24,637 nucleotides of DNA from contig JAVYAJ010000029.1 in NCBI GenBank assembly GCA_032229885.1, positions 1 through 24,637 on the forward strand. The letters run 5' to 3'. Positions within the stretch are counted from its first letter, which is position 1. The number at the start of each line of letters is the position of its first letter. A model generated the notes under the pieces. That model saw only the letters and a list, made by a program, of their open reading frames with translations, ran no database searches and had not been told where the DNA came from. Both the position numbers and the translations under genes were made by a program. This document shows positions 9,222-18,590 of this stretch, one piece after another. This stretch comes from Anammoximicrobium sp032229885. Its GTDB lineage: Bacteria > Planctomycetota > Planctomycetia > Pirellulales > Pirellulaceae.

Positions 9222-10424
9222 CTAGTCCGCCGTGGCCAGGATCGCCTCGCCCAACAGCTCGCATCCCTCTTCCGCCTCTGCCGTGGTCAGATTCATGGCC
9301 GGCAACAACCGCAGCACATTGCCCTGCGTACAGTTGATCAACAGGCGTCGTTCCAGACAGGCTTGGACAATCGGTGCGCCGGGCGTCCGCAATTCGACGC
9401 CGACCATGACGCCCAATCCGCGAACGTCCTGGATCAAATCGGTCTTGCTCTGCAGCGCCGTCAATCGCTCGCGGAACAAGTCGCCCACGCGGCTGGCGTT
9501 GTCCAACAAGTTCTGCTGGGCGATCATTTCGAGCGCGGCGATCCCGGCGCAGGCGGACAGCGGGTTTCCGCCGAAAGTCGCGGCATGTAGCCCCGGCCGC
9601 AGGCTGGGGGCGATCTCGGGTCGGGTCAGCATCGCGCCGCCCGGAACGCCGCCGCACAGGGCTTTGGACAGCGTCATCACATCGGGGGTGACGCCGAAGT
9701 GCTGGTACGCGAACCAATGTCCCGTCCGACCGCAGCCAGTCTGGACCTCGTCGAACATCAACAGCAACCCGTGTTGGTCCGCCAATCGGCGCAGTCCTGG
9801 CAGAAAGTCGTCGGGCGGCAGTCGCACGCCGCCTTCGCCTTGGATCGGCTCGACCAGGATCGCGCACGTTTCATCGTCGATCAACCGGGCGGTCGCTTCG
9901 AGATCGCCGAACGGCGCGTAGACAAAGCCTGCCAGCAGCGGGCCGAGCCCCTGATGGCACTTGGGCTGGGCGGTGGCCGAGGTCGAGCCCATCGTGCGTC
10001 CGTGAAACCCGCCGGTAAACGTGATGATCTTGTAACGCTCGGGCAGCGTGTGCAGCCGCGCCAACTTGATCGCCGCCTCGTTGGCCTCCGTCCCGGAATT
10101 GCAGAAGAACGCCATCCCGCCGAAGCTGCGTTCCGACAGCAGCCGGGCCCATTGCCCTTGCAGCTCGGTGTGCCACGTGTTCGGCACGTGCATCAACGTG
10201 CCCACCTGCTGTCTGACCGCTTCGACCACCGGCGGCGGACAGTGCCCCAGCAGGTTGCAGCCCCAGCCCGGAAACAGGTCCAAATAGCGATTTCCCTCGC
10301 TGTCCCAGACGTGCGAGCCTTCGCCGCGGATCAGATTCACCGGATAGCGAGTATAGTTCGGGACGACATACCGTTGAAACATCTCGACGGTCTGCGGCGA
10401 GCTGAGATGGGGCGACTTGCTCAA
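9222..10424 (-). CDS. argD: Acetylornithine aminotransferase
   Basis: This is a 400-residue class III pyridoxal-phosphate aminotransferase. It converts N-acetylglutamate semialdehyde to N-acetylornithine, and related enzymes also act on succinyl-diaminopimelate. The start is a TTG at 10424, nine bases after AGGAG; no ATG occurs in phase until Met15. Visible landmarks are NSGTEANEAAIKLAR (109-123), GGFHGRTMGS (138-147), VEPIQGEGG (191-199), DEVQTGCGRTG (225-235, cofactor Asp225) and TLSKALCGG with the Schiff-base Lys254. Between argB and this gene lie 282 bases with a strong hairpin close to the start, so expression may be tuned separately from argB. Confidence 0.93.
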   Translation of the reverse strand: MSKSPHLSSPQTVEMFQRYVVPNYTRYPVNLIRGEGSHVWDSEGNRYLDLFPGWGCNLLGHCPPPVVEAVRQQVGTLMHVPNTWHTELQGQWARLLSERSFGGMAFFCNSGTEANEAAIKLARLHTLPERYKIITFTGGFHGRTMGSTSATAQPKCHQGLGPLLAGFVYAPFGDLEATARLIDDETCAILVEPIQGEGGVRLPPDDFLPGLRRLADQHGLLLMFDEVQTGCGRTGHWFAYQHFGVTPDVMTLSKALCGGVPGGAMLTRPEIAPSLRPGLHAATFGGNPLSACAGIAALEMIAQQNLLDNASRVGDLFRERLTALQSKTDLIQDVRGLGVMVGVELRTPGAPIVQACLERRLLINCTQGNVLRLLPAMNLTTAEAEEGCELLGEAILATAD

Positions 10425-10706
10425 AAGGGTGTTCTCCTGTGTGCGACCCTGGCGCCGTGTGTGACGCCAGGGTCTTGTCCAATTGTAGTTTTCAGGCAGC
10501 CCTAACTGGCCAGCGTCCGGGTTTCCCGCGATCCGGCGGCCGCGGCTGCCCCGACGTTTAGCCTGGACGACGCACGAGGCGACCACTCCGGCATTCAAGT
10601 CAGCGTGCCCGCCGTCCATCGTCGGGTCGATCGGCGCACGACCCGTGCGATGGGCGAGCATCGACAATCTGCGCGTCCGACGCGAACCGGCTTCCTCCGC
10701 GTTTGC
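10425..10706 (-). other. argB-argD spacer
   Basis: The 282 bases between the argB stop and the TTG start of argD contain no convincing gene. Close to argD they hold a perfect 10-bp hairpin (10445-10474) and the AGGAG ribosome binding site (about 10434-10438). An ArgR-type operator was not recognised. Confidence 0.5.
10445..10474. promoter_or_regulatory. Perfect 10-bp hairpin in the argD leader
   Basis: GACCCTGGCG (10445-10454) pairs without mismatch with CGCCAGGGTC (10465-10474) across a ten-base loop. On the transcribed minus strand it ends about 20 bases before the argD start, just upstream of its AGGAG. There is no T-run on either side, so it is not a standard terminator. An mRNA processing or stability element, or a protein-binding site, is possible. 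Confidence 0.6.
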
Positions 10707-11627
10707 TCACTGGTCGCACCCCGTGGCCGGATCCGCGGCGTCTGGTGGCGCGCACCAGACGATTTCCGTGCCCACGCCGCTGGTCGTGTAGATTTCCAGC
10801 AGCAGCGAATGTCGCACGCGCCCATCGACGATGTGAATTTTCTGGACGCCCCGCTGCAACGTCTCGAGGCACGCTTCGACCTTGGGGATCATGCCGCCGC
10901 CCACGACGCCCTCGCGGATCAGCAGACGCGCCTCGTCGGCGCCCAGCGTCTGGATCAGCGACGCGGGGTCGTCCTTGTCCCGCAAGACGCCGGGAACGTC
11001 GCTCAAGAAGACCAGCTTCTCGGCGCCCAGCGCCTGGGCCACCATCATGGCGGCCGTGTCCGCGTTAACGTTCAGTTTATGCTCGCCATCCTCCCAGCAC
11101 ATCGACGGAATCACCGGAATCAGCCCCGCGTCGCACAGCTTGTTCAACAGCGTCCGGTCGACGCGCGTCACCTCGCCGACATATCCCAGATCGATCGGCT
11201 GTCCGTCGTCGCCCTTCAATTGCAGCCGCCGGCCGTACAGGACACAGGTCGAGCGGAAGTTCAAGCCCAGCGCGCGTCCGCCCAAATCGTCGATCTGTCG
11301 CGCCAGACGGTCGTTGACGTCGCCGGCCAGAACGCGTTCGACGATCTCCAACGAGCGCTCGTCGGTATACCGTCGGCCTTGGATGAACCGCGGCTGGATG
11401 CCGGCCGCCGCCATCGCCCGGCTGATCGCCGCCCCGCCGCCATGCACGACGACGGGCCGCATCCCCACGGTCTCCATGAATACGATGTCGACCAACGCGT
11501 GCAGCAGCGAATCGGGATTGTCCATCAGGCTGCCGCCCAGCTTGATGACGGTGACCTTGTCCCGAAACCGACGGATCCACCCCAACGCTTCGATCAGCGT
11601 GTCCGCTTTGGCAATCGCCTCGTGCAA
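10707..11627 (-). CDS. argB: Acetylglutamate kinase
   Basis: This 306-residue amino-acid kinase phosphorylates N-acetylglutamate, the second step of arginine synthesis. No ATG stands near the conserved N-terminus. The chosen start is the TTG at 11627, seven bases after GGAG, giving MHEAIAKADTLIEALGWIRR as the family begins. Landmarks are VTVIKLGGS (25-33, phosphate loop), VVVHGGGAAIS (about 62-72), the acetylglutamate-binding KLNVNADTAAMMVAQALGA stretch, FLSDVPGVL and GGGMIPKVEACL near the end. It is the first gene of the arginine cluster. An open frame extends further upstream but has no family-like sequence and is taken as leader. Confidence 0.93.
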   Translation of the reverse strand: MHEAIAKADTLIEALGWIRRFRDKVTVIKLGGSLMDNPDSLLHALVDIVFMETVGMRPVVVHGGGAAISRAMAAAGIQPRFIQGRRYTDERSLEIVERVLAGDVNDRLARQIDDLGGRALGLNFRSTCVLYGRRLQLKGDDGQPIDLGYVGEVTRVDRTLLNKLCDAGLIPVIPSMCWEDGEHKLNVNADTAAMMVAQALGAEKLVFLSDVPGVLRDKDDPASLIQTLGADEARLLIREGVVGGGMIPKVEACLETLQRGVQKIHIVDGRVRHSLLLEIYTTSGVGTEIVWCAPPDAADPATGCDQ

Positions 11628-12345
11628 GGCTCTACTCCGCTTGATTCGAGAGACAGCACCGCGCGTTCGGGCAAAGCAGGGCTGCGTCTCAAGGCCGCAG
11701 CGACGGCCGCGCCACGCCGGCGACGTCGATGCCTTGTTCTCAATGGATATGCCCCGTTCCCACTTGATTCGGTGAAAACCAACTATTTTGCGCGTACCTC
11801 GCGCGGTAGTCAATTGGGCCGAAGAACGCGAAGCCCATGCGTGCGCGCGAGCGGCGGCGCAGCCGATAGCAGGCCCGACATGGCGCCGCCGATCAGGCGC
11901 CGCCCGCGGGCGGGCCGGCCCCCGGAGTGGCCGGTCGGATTGGGTGGCGAGGCTGGCTCGGATCCCGGATGCGCCTGCCGCCAGCCGAAAGCGCACTTTG
12001 AGGGCGACCTGCCGATTTTCCGCGCTGGCGAGTCAGCCTATGTTTGTCGGCGCCGCTCGGCGATCTCGCGGCTCCTGGATGCGGGCTGGCCGCCTTCGAG
12101 ACGACGGAGACGGACTTCTCGAACCCGCCTCGGCCGGAACCGCGCTCGATGCATTTGCTTGTTCTGTCAGCCCTGGCGTAGTGCGCGTCGGCCGTCCGGA
12201 TTGCGCCGCGCGGGCCGGGTTGCGGAGCATGAAACGCTGAGTGCCAGGGCGGCTAGACGCGCGAGTCCCGGTGCGGGCCGAGCCCGGGCACGCGCACCGG
12301 GCGTTGGGCTGGATGTTGTATGGCAGGCCAGCCAGGGGCCGGCCG
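11628..12345. other. Long gap upstream of argB
   Basis: These 718 bases lie between the end of the large membrane-anchored protein gene and argB, both on the minus strand. Open frames on either strand give only Arg- and Ala-rich sequence with no known motif. A perfect 14-bp palindrome, CCGCCCGCGGGCGG, occurs at 11900-11913. The argB promoter and the terminator of the upstream gene should be here, but neither could be placed with confidence. Confidence 0.45.
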
Positions 12346-15045
12346 TCAGCGGGCGTACGTTCGGTTCCGAGACACCTGGGCCGGGTGCGTGTCCGCCAGC
12401 GGCGCGACGGCGCCGGCGGACGCGTCGCGGCGGGCGATCGGTCTACGCGCGTTGCTCGTCGAAGGCTCGCCGAGGGCGAGGCTGAACCAACCTTCGTTTA
12501 ACCTCAGATGCGAGACCTCCAGTCCGGCCAGGCGCGCATCCTCGTGCAGGCTTTGGCTGACCAGTTGAATCGGTTTGTTCTGGGCGAACACGCGACTGAA
12601 CACGCCGCGCAACGCGACCTGATCGCGCAGATGCAGCCGGTTGCCGATCAGCTCGACATATTGATCGCGGACCAGATCCGCGCCCGGCTGTTCGACGGCC
12701 GGCCGATAGTGGACGCGAACGGTGAAGTCGCGCCAGCGGTTGGTCCCCTGCGCCAGCTCGGCCAAAGCCAGTTCGAACGTCAGGCGGTCCTGTTGAAACG
12801 TCACCCGCAGCGGCGTTCGATCGGCGAACTTGAGGTGCACGTCTTCCGGCAGATCCTCGGGCAGTTCCGGCCGGGCCAATTGAAACGTCGCGGCCAGCTC
12901 GCCCCATAGGTCGCGGACATTGGCGCGGCGTCCCTCCCAATTCAATTGATCCAGCACGTTGTTGACGGCGGATTCGTGCGCCTGCAGGTGGAAGACACTG
13001 CCCGGAGGCGTTACTGGCCGCGGCGTGTGGGCTGCCAACTGGTGATGGCTCGCCAGGCGCAGCCGCGCGACGACCTCGGCCTCGTTCGTCGCCATATCGG
13101 TAACCAGCGGGTTCAGCGCCAACTGCCGAAGTGGGGAATAGAAATGGTTGAGGAATCGTTTTTGCACTTCTTCGAGCCGCGCGGCGACCTCGGTGTCGAT
13201 CCGATCGGACGCGCTGGCCGCGATGCGTCGCCGGACTGCGCGCTCCGTCGCCGGGGATTCGTTTTGGTATCGATCCAGGGCGATGGCCCGCGCCAGCTCG
13301 CCGATGAGGGGCACGGAATCAAGTCGAGTGGATACGCCGGCGAGTTCGGTCGAGCTTTCGGCGTCCGCCACGGCGGCGCGATGATACAGGCCATGCCGAT
13401 GCACAACGATCTCTTTGGCCGCCGCGAACACCGAGTTGCCACAGCTATGGAATGTGGCGGACCCGCTGTTGGAACGTGTTTCCGACGCGACTTCGCCTTC
13501 GGCCGTCAGCCCGATCCGCCACGAGTTCGGGCTGGGGATCAAACGGACTCCCAATTCGGTCAGCGTCTCCGAGTGGCCCGTGGTGTACGCGCCTTGGATG
13601 ATCGCGTCGACCGGTTCGGCGACCGGCGCGGGCGGTGGCAGCAAGCGTTCCATGAACGAGCGGCTGACGGCGATTCGCAGGTTCGCATTGCGATAATTGA
13701 CGTCCAAGCGGCGGCCCAGCTCGGCGAGCACCGTGTCGTCCGACCAGCACAGAATCTTCTGGGCCGCGGCAATCCGCAGGCTCGCGCCGGCCGACGGATC
13801 TTGTTCGTATTGCTCCAACTCGGCCAACAACCTCGAATAATCGACGGGCTCGACCGCCAACCGGCGCACATGCTGCAAATAGGCGCGACAGACCGGCTCT
13901 TGGAGAAAGCGTTGCTGGGTCGGCGACAAAGCGCTGTCGTCGATCTGGAGCATGATCTGCTTGGCCAGCTCGCGGCACGCGCCCGTATCGCTGGTCGACG
14001 TGTTCAAGAACTGGCTTCCGGCCGCCGACATTTGCAGGCAGCGGGCCCAGATCTCGCCGTCGCGCGAGCCTCGCAGCCGAGACGCCAAAGCCTCGTAGGC
14101 CTGCCGCAGACCGGCTGCATCGCCGTCGGCGACGACCACGGGGCCGCGAGCGGCGATGGCGCAGACCTGCTCCCAGATCGCCAGCCGACGCCGCAACGCG
14201 AAGACGACGCGCGCCCATTCAGACCGCACCTGCGGGGCGGGATGGACCGAGAGCGCTTGCATCGCCTCGGTCGCCAGCGTCTGCAATTCGCTCACACGTG
14301 TCGCCGCGGCGCTCGCCGCGAGCGAATCGACCTCGGCCAGGTTCTCCAAACGCGTTTGCACCGCCAGGCACCAGTGGTGGCACGAGGCATGGACCGAGAG
14401 CGCGTCGAGCTGTGCCAGCAGCGCCGACGCGGTCGGCCACGCGGGAACCAACACGGAGGCGGGCGCGGGCCGGCGCGCCGGGCTCAGACCCGGCAATACG
14501 GCGGCTTCCATCGGTTCCTGTCCCAGCGGCTGATTCAGGCCGGGCCTCGCGGCCAGGCCCGGTCCATCATTGTCGTGCAGCGTGGCCTTGGCCGTGATGT
14601 CATACGGGCGCTCGACGGACGCGCCGATGTCCACCGGCGGGCGCGTTGCCTCGCAATCGCGTCGATCCGCCACCTGCCAGGCGCACTCGGCGCGGCCCTG
14701 AGCCGCTGTCGCGAGCGGCGTCGCCGCAGGACACGGTTCGTCCATCCAGGCGTGCGCGGAATCCGAGTCGGTGCAATCTGCGAGGTCCGCGCACGCGCCC
14801 TGCACAAACGGCGCATAGGCCGGCCTCGCAGGCCGAGCGTCCCCATCCCCATGCAACGGGTCGCACGCCGGGTCTATCTGCGTCGAGCAGGCGTTCGGTC
14901 CGTCGCCGGGCAGCGCACAGCTGGCGGGCCCGACCGGCCGAGCGTCCCACGAACTCCATTCCCGGGGCGCCAAGATGCTGAGACAGAACAGGACGACGAC
15001 CAGGGACAGAAAACACCAGACCGAGACTGTACAGTTCTGTTTCAT
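12346..15045 (-). CDS. Large membrane-anchored protein of unknown function
   Basis: This 899-residue protein has no domain I recognise. The ATG at 15045 was chosen because a single hydrophobic segment (about residues 7-25) follows it directly, typical of a signal anchor. Upstream in-phase codons run through a direct repeat. Residues about 30-135 are unusually rich in Cys (about a dozen), Pro and Asp. The rest looks soluble, largely helical in the centre (about 170-640), with a more mixed C-terminal third. A WRDFTVRVHYRP stretch and a basic, disordered tail close it. The protein probably sits outside the membrane. The Shine-Dalgarno signal is weak (GAAGG about 14 bases away). Its neighbours do not suggest a function. 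Confidence 0.75.
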   Translation of the reverse strand: MKQNCTVSVWCFLSLVVVLFCLSILAPREWSSWDARPVGPASCALPGDGPNACSTQIDPACDPLHGDGDARPARPAYAPFVQGACADLADCTDSDSAHAWMDEPCPAATPLATAAQGRAECAWQVADRRDCEATRPPVDIGASVERPYDITAKATLHDNDGPGLAARPGLNQPLGQEPMEAAVLPGLSPARRPAPASVLVPAWPTASALLAQLDALSVHASCHHWCLAVQTRLENLAEVDSLAASAAATRVSELQTLATEAMQALSVHPAPQVRSEWARVVFALRRRLAIWEQVCAIAARGPVVVADGDAAGLRQAYEALASRLRGSRDGEIWARCLQMSAAGSQFLNTSTSDTGACRELAKQIMLQIDDSALSPTQQRFLQEPVCRAYLQHVRRLAVEPVDYSRLLAELEQYEQDPSAGASLRIAAAQKILCWSDDTVLAELGRRLDVNYRNANLRIAVSRSFMERLLPPPAPVAEPVDAIIQGAYTTGHSETLTELGVRLIPSPNSWRIGLTAEGEVASETRSNSGSATFHSCGNSVFAAAKEIVVHRHGLYHRAAVADAESSTELAGVSTRLDSVPLIGELARAIALDRYQNESPATERAVRRRIAASASDRIDTEVAARLEEVQKRFLNHFYSPLRQLALNPLVTDMATNEAEVVARLRLASHHQLAAHTPRPVTPPGSVFHLQAHESAVNNVLDQLNWEGRRANVRDLWGELAATFQLARPELPEDLPEDVHLKFADRTPLRVTFQQDRLTFELALAELAQGTNRWRDFTVRVHYRPAVEQPGADLVRDQYVELIGNRLHLRDQVALRGVFSRVFAQNKPIQLVSQSLHEDARLAGLEVSHLRLNEGWFSLALGEPSTSNARRPIARRDASAGAVAPLADTHPAQVSRNRTYAR

Positions 15046-15740
15046 AGGGTACAGCAGCCTTCGAGAAACGCGGATACGTGGGGGCGTCGAACGGGACCGT
15101 CGGCTGGCGCGATCGGGCGACACAGCGGCCGTGGCGAAACGCGGATACGTGGCGGGTTGCCGCGGCTACCGTCCGAGACACTTTGAAAGATCGGTATTTT
15201 CCACGAGTCGAATAGAACGAGAATTGGCCTCGACGCCGGGCGTTGCATACCGTTTTCGCGCAATCTTGTTAAACTGTGCCGAAACGGCGGAAGACAACAC
15301 CGGGCCCAATGCTGGTGTTCACCACGACTTCGGACAACGCGGCGGCTGGCGCCGCGGTCACTGCGACGGGCTGGCCCAACAGGCGGGCCTCGCGCGGCGG
15401 CCGCTTGCCGCGCGCCGCGGATGACGTACGTGCCGCGCTTCGTCCAGCGCCGCCAAAAAACGCAACCATCCGGGCCTCTGTCGGTCGAAGTGTAGGTACA
15501 GAACCCGTCGCGCAGATCGCCCGACGACGCGTCGGATCGACGCACGTGCGAGGATTGGCGAGGCCCAAGTGGGCGGAAACGCGATCCGTCACGCTTTCCC
15601 TCGTCGTGCGCCCTTTCGCGATCCATCTAAATACCGTTTAATTTTCTCACGCACTGCTCAGGCGTGGCTTGGCTCCCGGCCCCGCTGCACGCCCCGCGCT
15701 GCCGCATCATAACGTTCACCTACTAAAAGAGTTACGAGGA
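15046..15740. other. Divergent gap between the unknown membrane protein and cysD
   Basis: The 695 bases separate two divergent genes and should carry both promoters. Open frames on either strand (for example 15276-15641 plus and 15269-15592 minus) show no recognisable protein. A 17-bp direct repeat lies at 15065-15081 and 15136-15152, near the start of the minus-strand gene. The last 130 bases before cysD are richer in A and T. No riboswitch of a known sulfur class was recognised. Confidence 0.45.
15065..15152. repeat. 17-bp perfect direct repeat, two copies
   Basis: GAAACGCGGATACGTGG occurs at 15065-15081 and again at 15136-15152, a start-to-start distance of 71 bases, which is close to seven helical turns. 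Flanking bases on one side are also similar, suggesting a short segmental duplication. Both copies lie within 110 bases upstream of the start at 15045. They could be paired operator sites or a chance remnant of duplication. Confidence 0.75.
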
Positions 15741-16649
15741 ATGTCCAACTATAATCTCACGCACCTGAAAGAGTTGGAAGCCGAGAGCATCAACATCATC
15801 CGGGAGGTTGCCGCGGAATTCGACAATCCGGTGATGTTGTATTCTATTGGCAAGGACTCGTCGGTCATGGTGCAGCTAGCGCTGAAGGCGTTCTACCCGG
15901 GCAAGCCGCCGTTTCCGCTGTTGCACGTCGACACGACGTGGAAGTTTCGTGAAATGTACGAGTTCCGCGAAAACTACGCCAAACACAAACTCGGTTTGAC
16001 CGTGCTGACGTACATCAATGAAGAGGGGCGGAAGCTGGGTTTGAATCCATTCGAGAACAGCGGCAAGCACACCACGGTGATGAAGACCGAGGCCTTGAAG
16101 CAGGCCTTGGAGAAATATCAATTCGACGCGGCGTTCGGCGGCGCGCGGCGCGACGAGGAGAAATCGCGAGCCAAGGAGCGCGTCTTTTCGTTTCGAGACC
16201 GCTTTCACCGTTGGGACCCGAAGAATCAGCGGCCCGAATTGTGGAATCTGTACAACACGCGGGTCAACAAGGGCGAGTCGATCCGTGTGTTTCCGTTGTC
16301 GAATTGGACCGAGCTCGACGTCTGGCAATATATTCATCTCGAACAGATCCCGATCGTGCCTTTGTATTTTGCCGCCGATCGGCTCGTGGTCGTGCGCGAC
16401 GGCAACCTGATTCTGGTGGATGACGACCGCCTGCAGCTCTTGCCCGGCGAACAGCCACAGATCCGCCGAGTGCGCTTTCGCACGCTCGGCTGCTATCCGC
16501 TGACCGGGGCCGTTCCGTCGACGGCCACAACGCTGCCGCAGATCATCCAGGAAATGCTGCTGTGCAACACGTCGGAGCGGCAGGGGCGAGTCATCGACAA
16601 CGACGAGGAGGGCTCGATGGAAGACAAGAAGAAGGAAGGATACTTTTGA
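15741..16649 (+). CDS. cysD: Sulfate adenylyltransferase subunit 2
   Basis: This 302-residue small subunit of the GTP-driven ATP sulfurylase forms adenosine 5'-phosphosulfate from sulfate and ATP with CysN. The start at 15741 gives the family N-terminus (MSNYNLTHLKELEAESINII). The PP-loop SIGKDSSV (35-42) is intact. LLHVDTTWKFREMYEFR, FGGARRDEEKSRAKER, FPLSNWTELDVWQYI and the C-terminal RTLGCYPLTGA match the family. GAGGA touches the start codon; AAAAGAG nine bases away may be the real binding site. Only three bases separate its stop from cysNC, so the two are translationally linked. Confidence 0.96.
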   Translation: MSNYNLTHLKELEAESINIIREVAAEFDNPVMLYSIGKDSSVMVQLALKAFYPGKPPFPLLHVDTTWKFREMYEFRENYAKHKLGLTVLTYINEEGRKLGLNPFENSGKHTTVMKTEALKQALEKYQFDAAFGGARRDEEKSRAKERVFSFRDRFHRWDPKNQRPELWNLYNTRVNKGESIRVFPLSNWTELDVWQYIHLEQIPIVPLYFAADRLVVVRDGNLILVDDDRLQLLPGEQPQIRRVRFRTLGCYPLTGAVPSTATTLPQIIQEMLLCNTSERQGRVIDNDEEGSMEDKKKEGYF

Positions 16650-16652
16650 TTT

Positions 16653-18590
16653 ATGTCACACCATTCCGATTTGATCGCCACGGACATCGACGCCTATCTG
16701 GCCGAACACGAGCGAAAGGATCTCCTGCGGTTCCTGACCTGCGGCAGCGTCGACGATGGCAAGAGCACGCTGATCGGCCGGCTGTTCTATGACGCCAAAC
16801 TGATCTACGAAGACACGCTCCGAGCGCTCGAGCGAGATTCCGCGATTCACGGGACGACGGGCGGCGGATTCGACCCCGCCTTGTTCACGGACGGGTTGAA
16901 GGCGGAACGCGAGCAGAGCATCACGATCGATGTCGCGTACCGCTACTTTTCCACGGCCAAACGCAAGTTCATCATCGCCGATACGCCGGGCCACGAGCAG
17001 TACACGCGGAACATGGCGACAGGCGCGTCGACCTGCGATCTGGCGGTGATCCTGGTGGACGCCCGCAACGGGGTCGTGACGCAGACGCGGCGGCACAGTT
17101 TCATCGTGACGCTGCTGGGCATCAAGCACATCCTGGTCGCGGTCAACAAGATGGACCTGGTCGGATTCAGCCAAGAGGTGTTCGACCGGATCCGCGCGGA
17201 CTATACGGCGTTTGCGACGCGTCTAGACGTTCCCGACCTGCACTTCATTCCCATTTCCGCGCTGCACGGCGACAACGTGGTCGATCCCAGCCCGAACATG
17301 CCCTGGCATCAAGGCAGCACGTTGATGGGCTTTCTCGATTCGGTTTACATCGGCTCGGATCGAAACCTCGAGGATCTGCGATTTCCCGTGCAATACGTGA
17401 ATCGACCGAACCTGGACTTCCGCGGTTTCTGCGGCACGATCGCTTCGGGAATCGTCCGGCGGGGCGACGAAGTCATGGCCTTGCCGTCGCGAAAGACCAC
17501 GCGAGTCAAATCGATCGTCACGATGGACGGCGAACTCGAGGAAGCCTTTTGTCCCCAGGCGGTGACGTTGACGTTGACGGACGAGATCGACGTCAGCCGC
17601 GGCGACATGCTTGTCCGGCCGGGAAACCTGCCCAAACTCGAACAGCGGCTCGAGGTCATGCTGGTCTGGATGAGCGAACAACCGATGGTCGCCGGACGCC
17701 AGTATCTGTTCAAGCATACGACCAAACTGGTGACGGGCGCGATCGATGCGCTCCGCTACCGCGTGGACGTAAACACGCTCAGCCGTCAGGACGCGCCCAC
17801 GCTGCGGTTGAACGAAATCGGCCGGTGCGCGGTGACGCTGACCGAGCCGATCGCGCTGGACGACTATCGCCGCAACCGCGCCACGGGTTCGTTCATCGTG
17901 ATCGACCGCATCAGCAACGCCACGCTGGGCGCGGGGATGATCCTGTCACGCGTGACGGCCGATCAACGCCGCGACCACTGGGATAATGAACCGCACGCCC
18001 GCTCGCTGCGCAGCACGTACAGCCATGTAACGGCCGACGAGCGAACGGCGCGATTCGGCCAACAGCCGGTCACGATCCTGCTGACCGGTCTGACGGGCGC
18101 GGGCAAGACTAGCGTGGCCTACGCGCTCGAGCGACGATTGTTCGACGATGGCCAAGCCAGCGTCGTGCTCGACGGCGAGAACATGCGGTTGGGCATCAGC
18201 CGTGACCTGGGCTTTTCGGCCGAGGAGCGATCCGAAAATCTCCGCCGCAGCGCGGAGATCGCCAAGCTGATGAACGATGCGGGGTTGGTTTGTATCTGCG
18301 CGTTCCTCGCCCCGAGCGAAGCCGTGCGGCAACGCGCGGCGCAGGTCGTGGGGCTGGATCGCTTTCTGGTCGTCCATCTGAGCGCGCCGGTCGACGTCTG
18401 CCGCCAGCGAGACCAGGGCGGTCAGTACGCCCGTGCGGACAACGGCGTGATCGCCAACTTTCCGGGGGTCTCGGCGCCCTACGAGCCGCCGCTGAACCCG
18501 GACCTCGTCCTGCGGACCGACCAGATCAGTATCGAACAGGGCATCGACCAGATCCTCGAACTCCTGCGCCAACGACAGATCCTGCGCTGA
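16653..18590 (+). CDS. cysNC: Fused sulfate adenylyltransferase subunit 1 and APS kinase
   Basis: This 645-residue fusion corresponds to CysN followed by CysC (as in NodQ). Residues 1 to about 440 are an EF-Tu-like GTPase: GSVDDGKST (31-39), the EREQSITIDVAYRYF switch, DTPGHEQY and VNKMD, then beta-barrel domains. After a linker, the kinase domain starts near 460 with the P-loop GLTGAGKTS (479-487). With CysD it makes APS, and the kinase part would phosphorylate APS to PAPS. The kinase motifs are divergent. DGENMRLGI stands where DGDNVRHGL is usual, and FLAPSEAVR stands where FISPYR is usual. The overall layout and the NFPGVSAPYEPP segment are kept, so activity is likely but not assured. Confidence 0.93.
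   Translation: MSHHSDLIATDIDAYLAEHERKDLLRFLTCGSVDDGKSTLIGRLFYDAKLIYEDTLRALERDSAIHGTTGGGFDPALFTDGLKAEREQSITIDVAYRYFSTAKRKFIIADTPGHEQYTRNMATGASTCDLAVILVDARNGVVTQTRRHSFIVTLLGIKHILVAVNKMDLVGFSQEVFDRIRADYTAFATRLDVPDLHFIPISALHGDNVVDPSPNMPWHQGSTLMGFLDSVYIGSDRNLEDLRFPVQYVNRPNLDFRGFCGTIASGIVRRGDEVMALPSRKTTRVKSIVTMDGELEEAFCPQAVTLTLTDEIDVSRGDMLVRPGNLPKLEQRLEVMLVWMSEQPMVAGRQYLFKHTTKLVTGAIDALRYRVDVNTLSRQDAPTLRLNEIGRCAVTLTEPIALDDYRRNRATGSFIVIDRISNATLGAGMILSRVTADQRRDHWDNEPHARSLRSTYSHVTADERTARFGQQPVTILLTGLTGAGKTSVAYALERRLFDDGQASVVLDGENMRLGISRDLGFSAEERSENLRRSAEIAKLMNDAGLVCICAFLAPSEAVRQRAAQVVGLDRFLVVHLSAPVDVCRQRDQGGQYARADNGVIANFPGVSAPYEPPLNPDLVLRTDQISIEQGIDQILELLRQRQILR

Noticed and set aside
10605..12485. Plus-strand open frame of 626 codons
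   Set aside because: Antisense to argB and running on through the gap; no motif. argB on the other strand is unambiguous.
12946..15186. Plus-strand open frame of 746 codons
   Set aside because: It lies opposite the large membrane-anchored protein and is Arg-, Gln- and His-rich throughout, as antisense frames in GC-rich genomes are. No start signal was seen.
15276..15641. Small gene on the plus strand before cysD
   Set aside because: It overlaps an equally long minus-strand frame, has no ribosome binding site and shows no recognisable protein.
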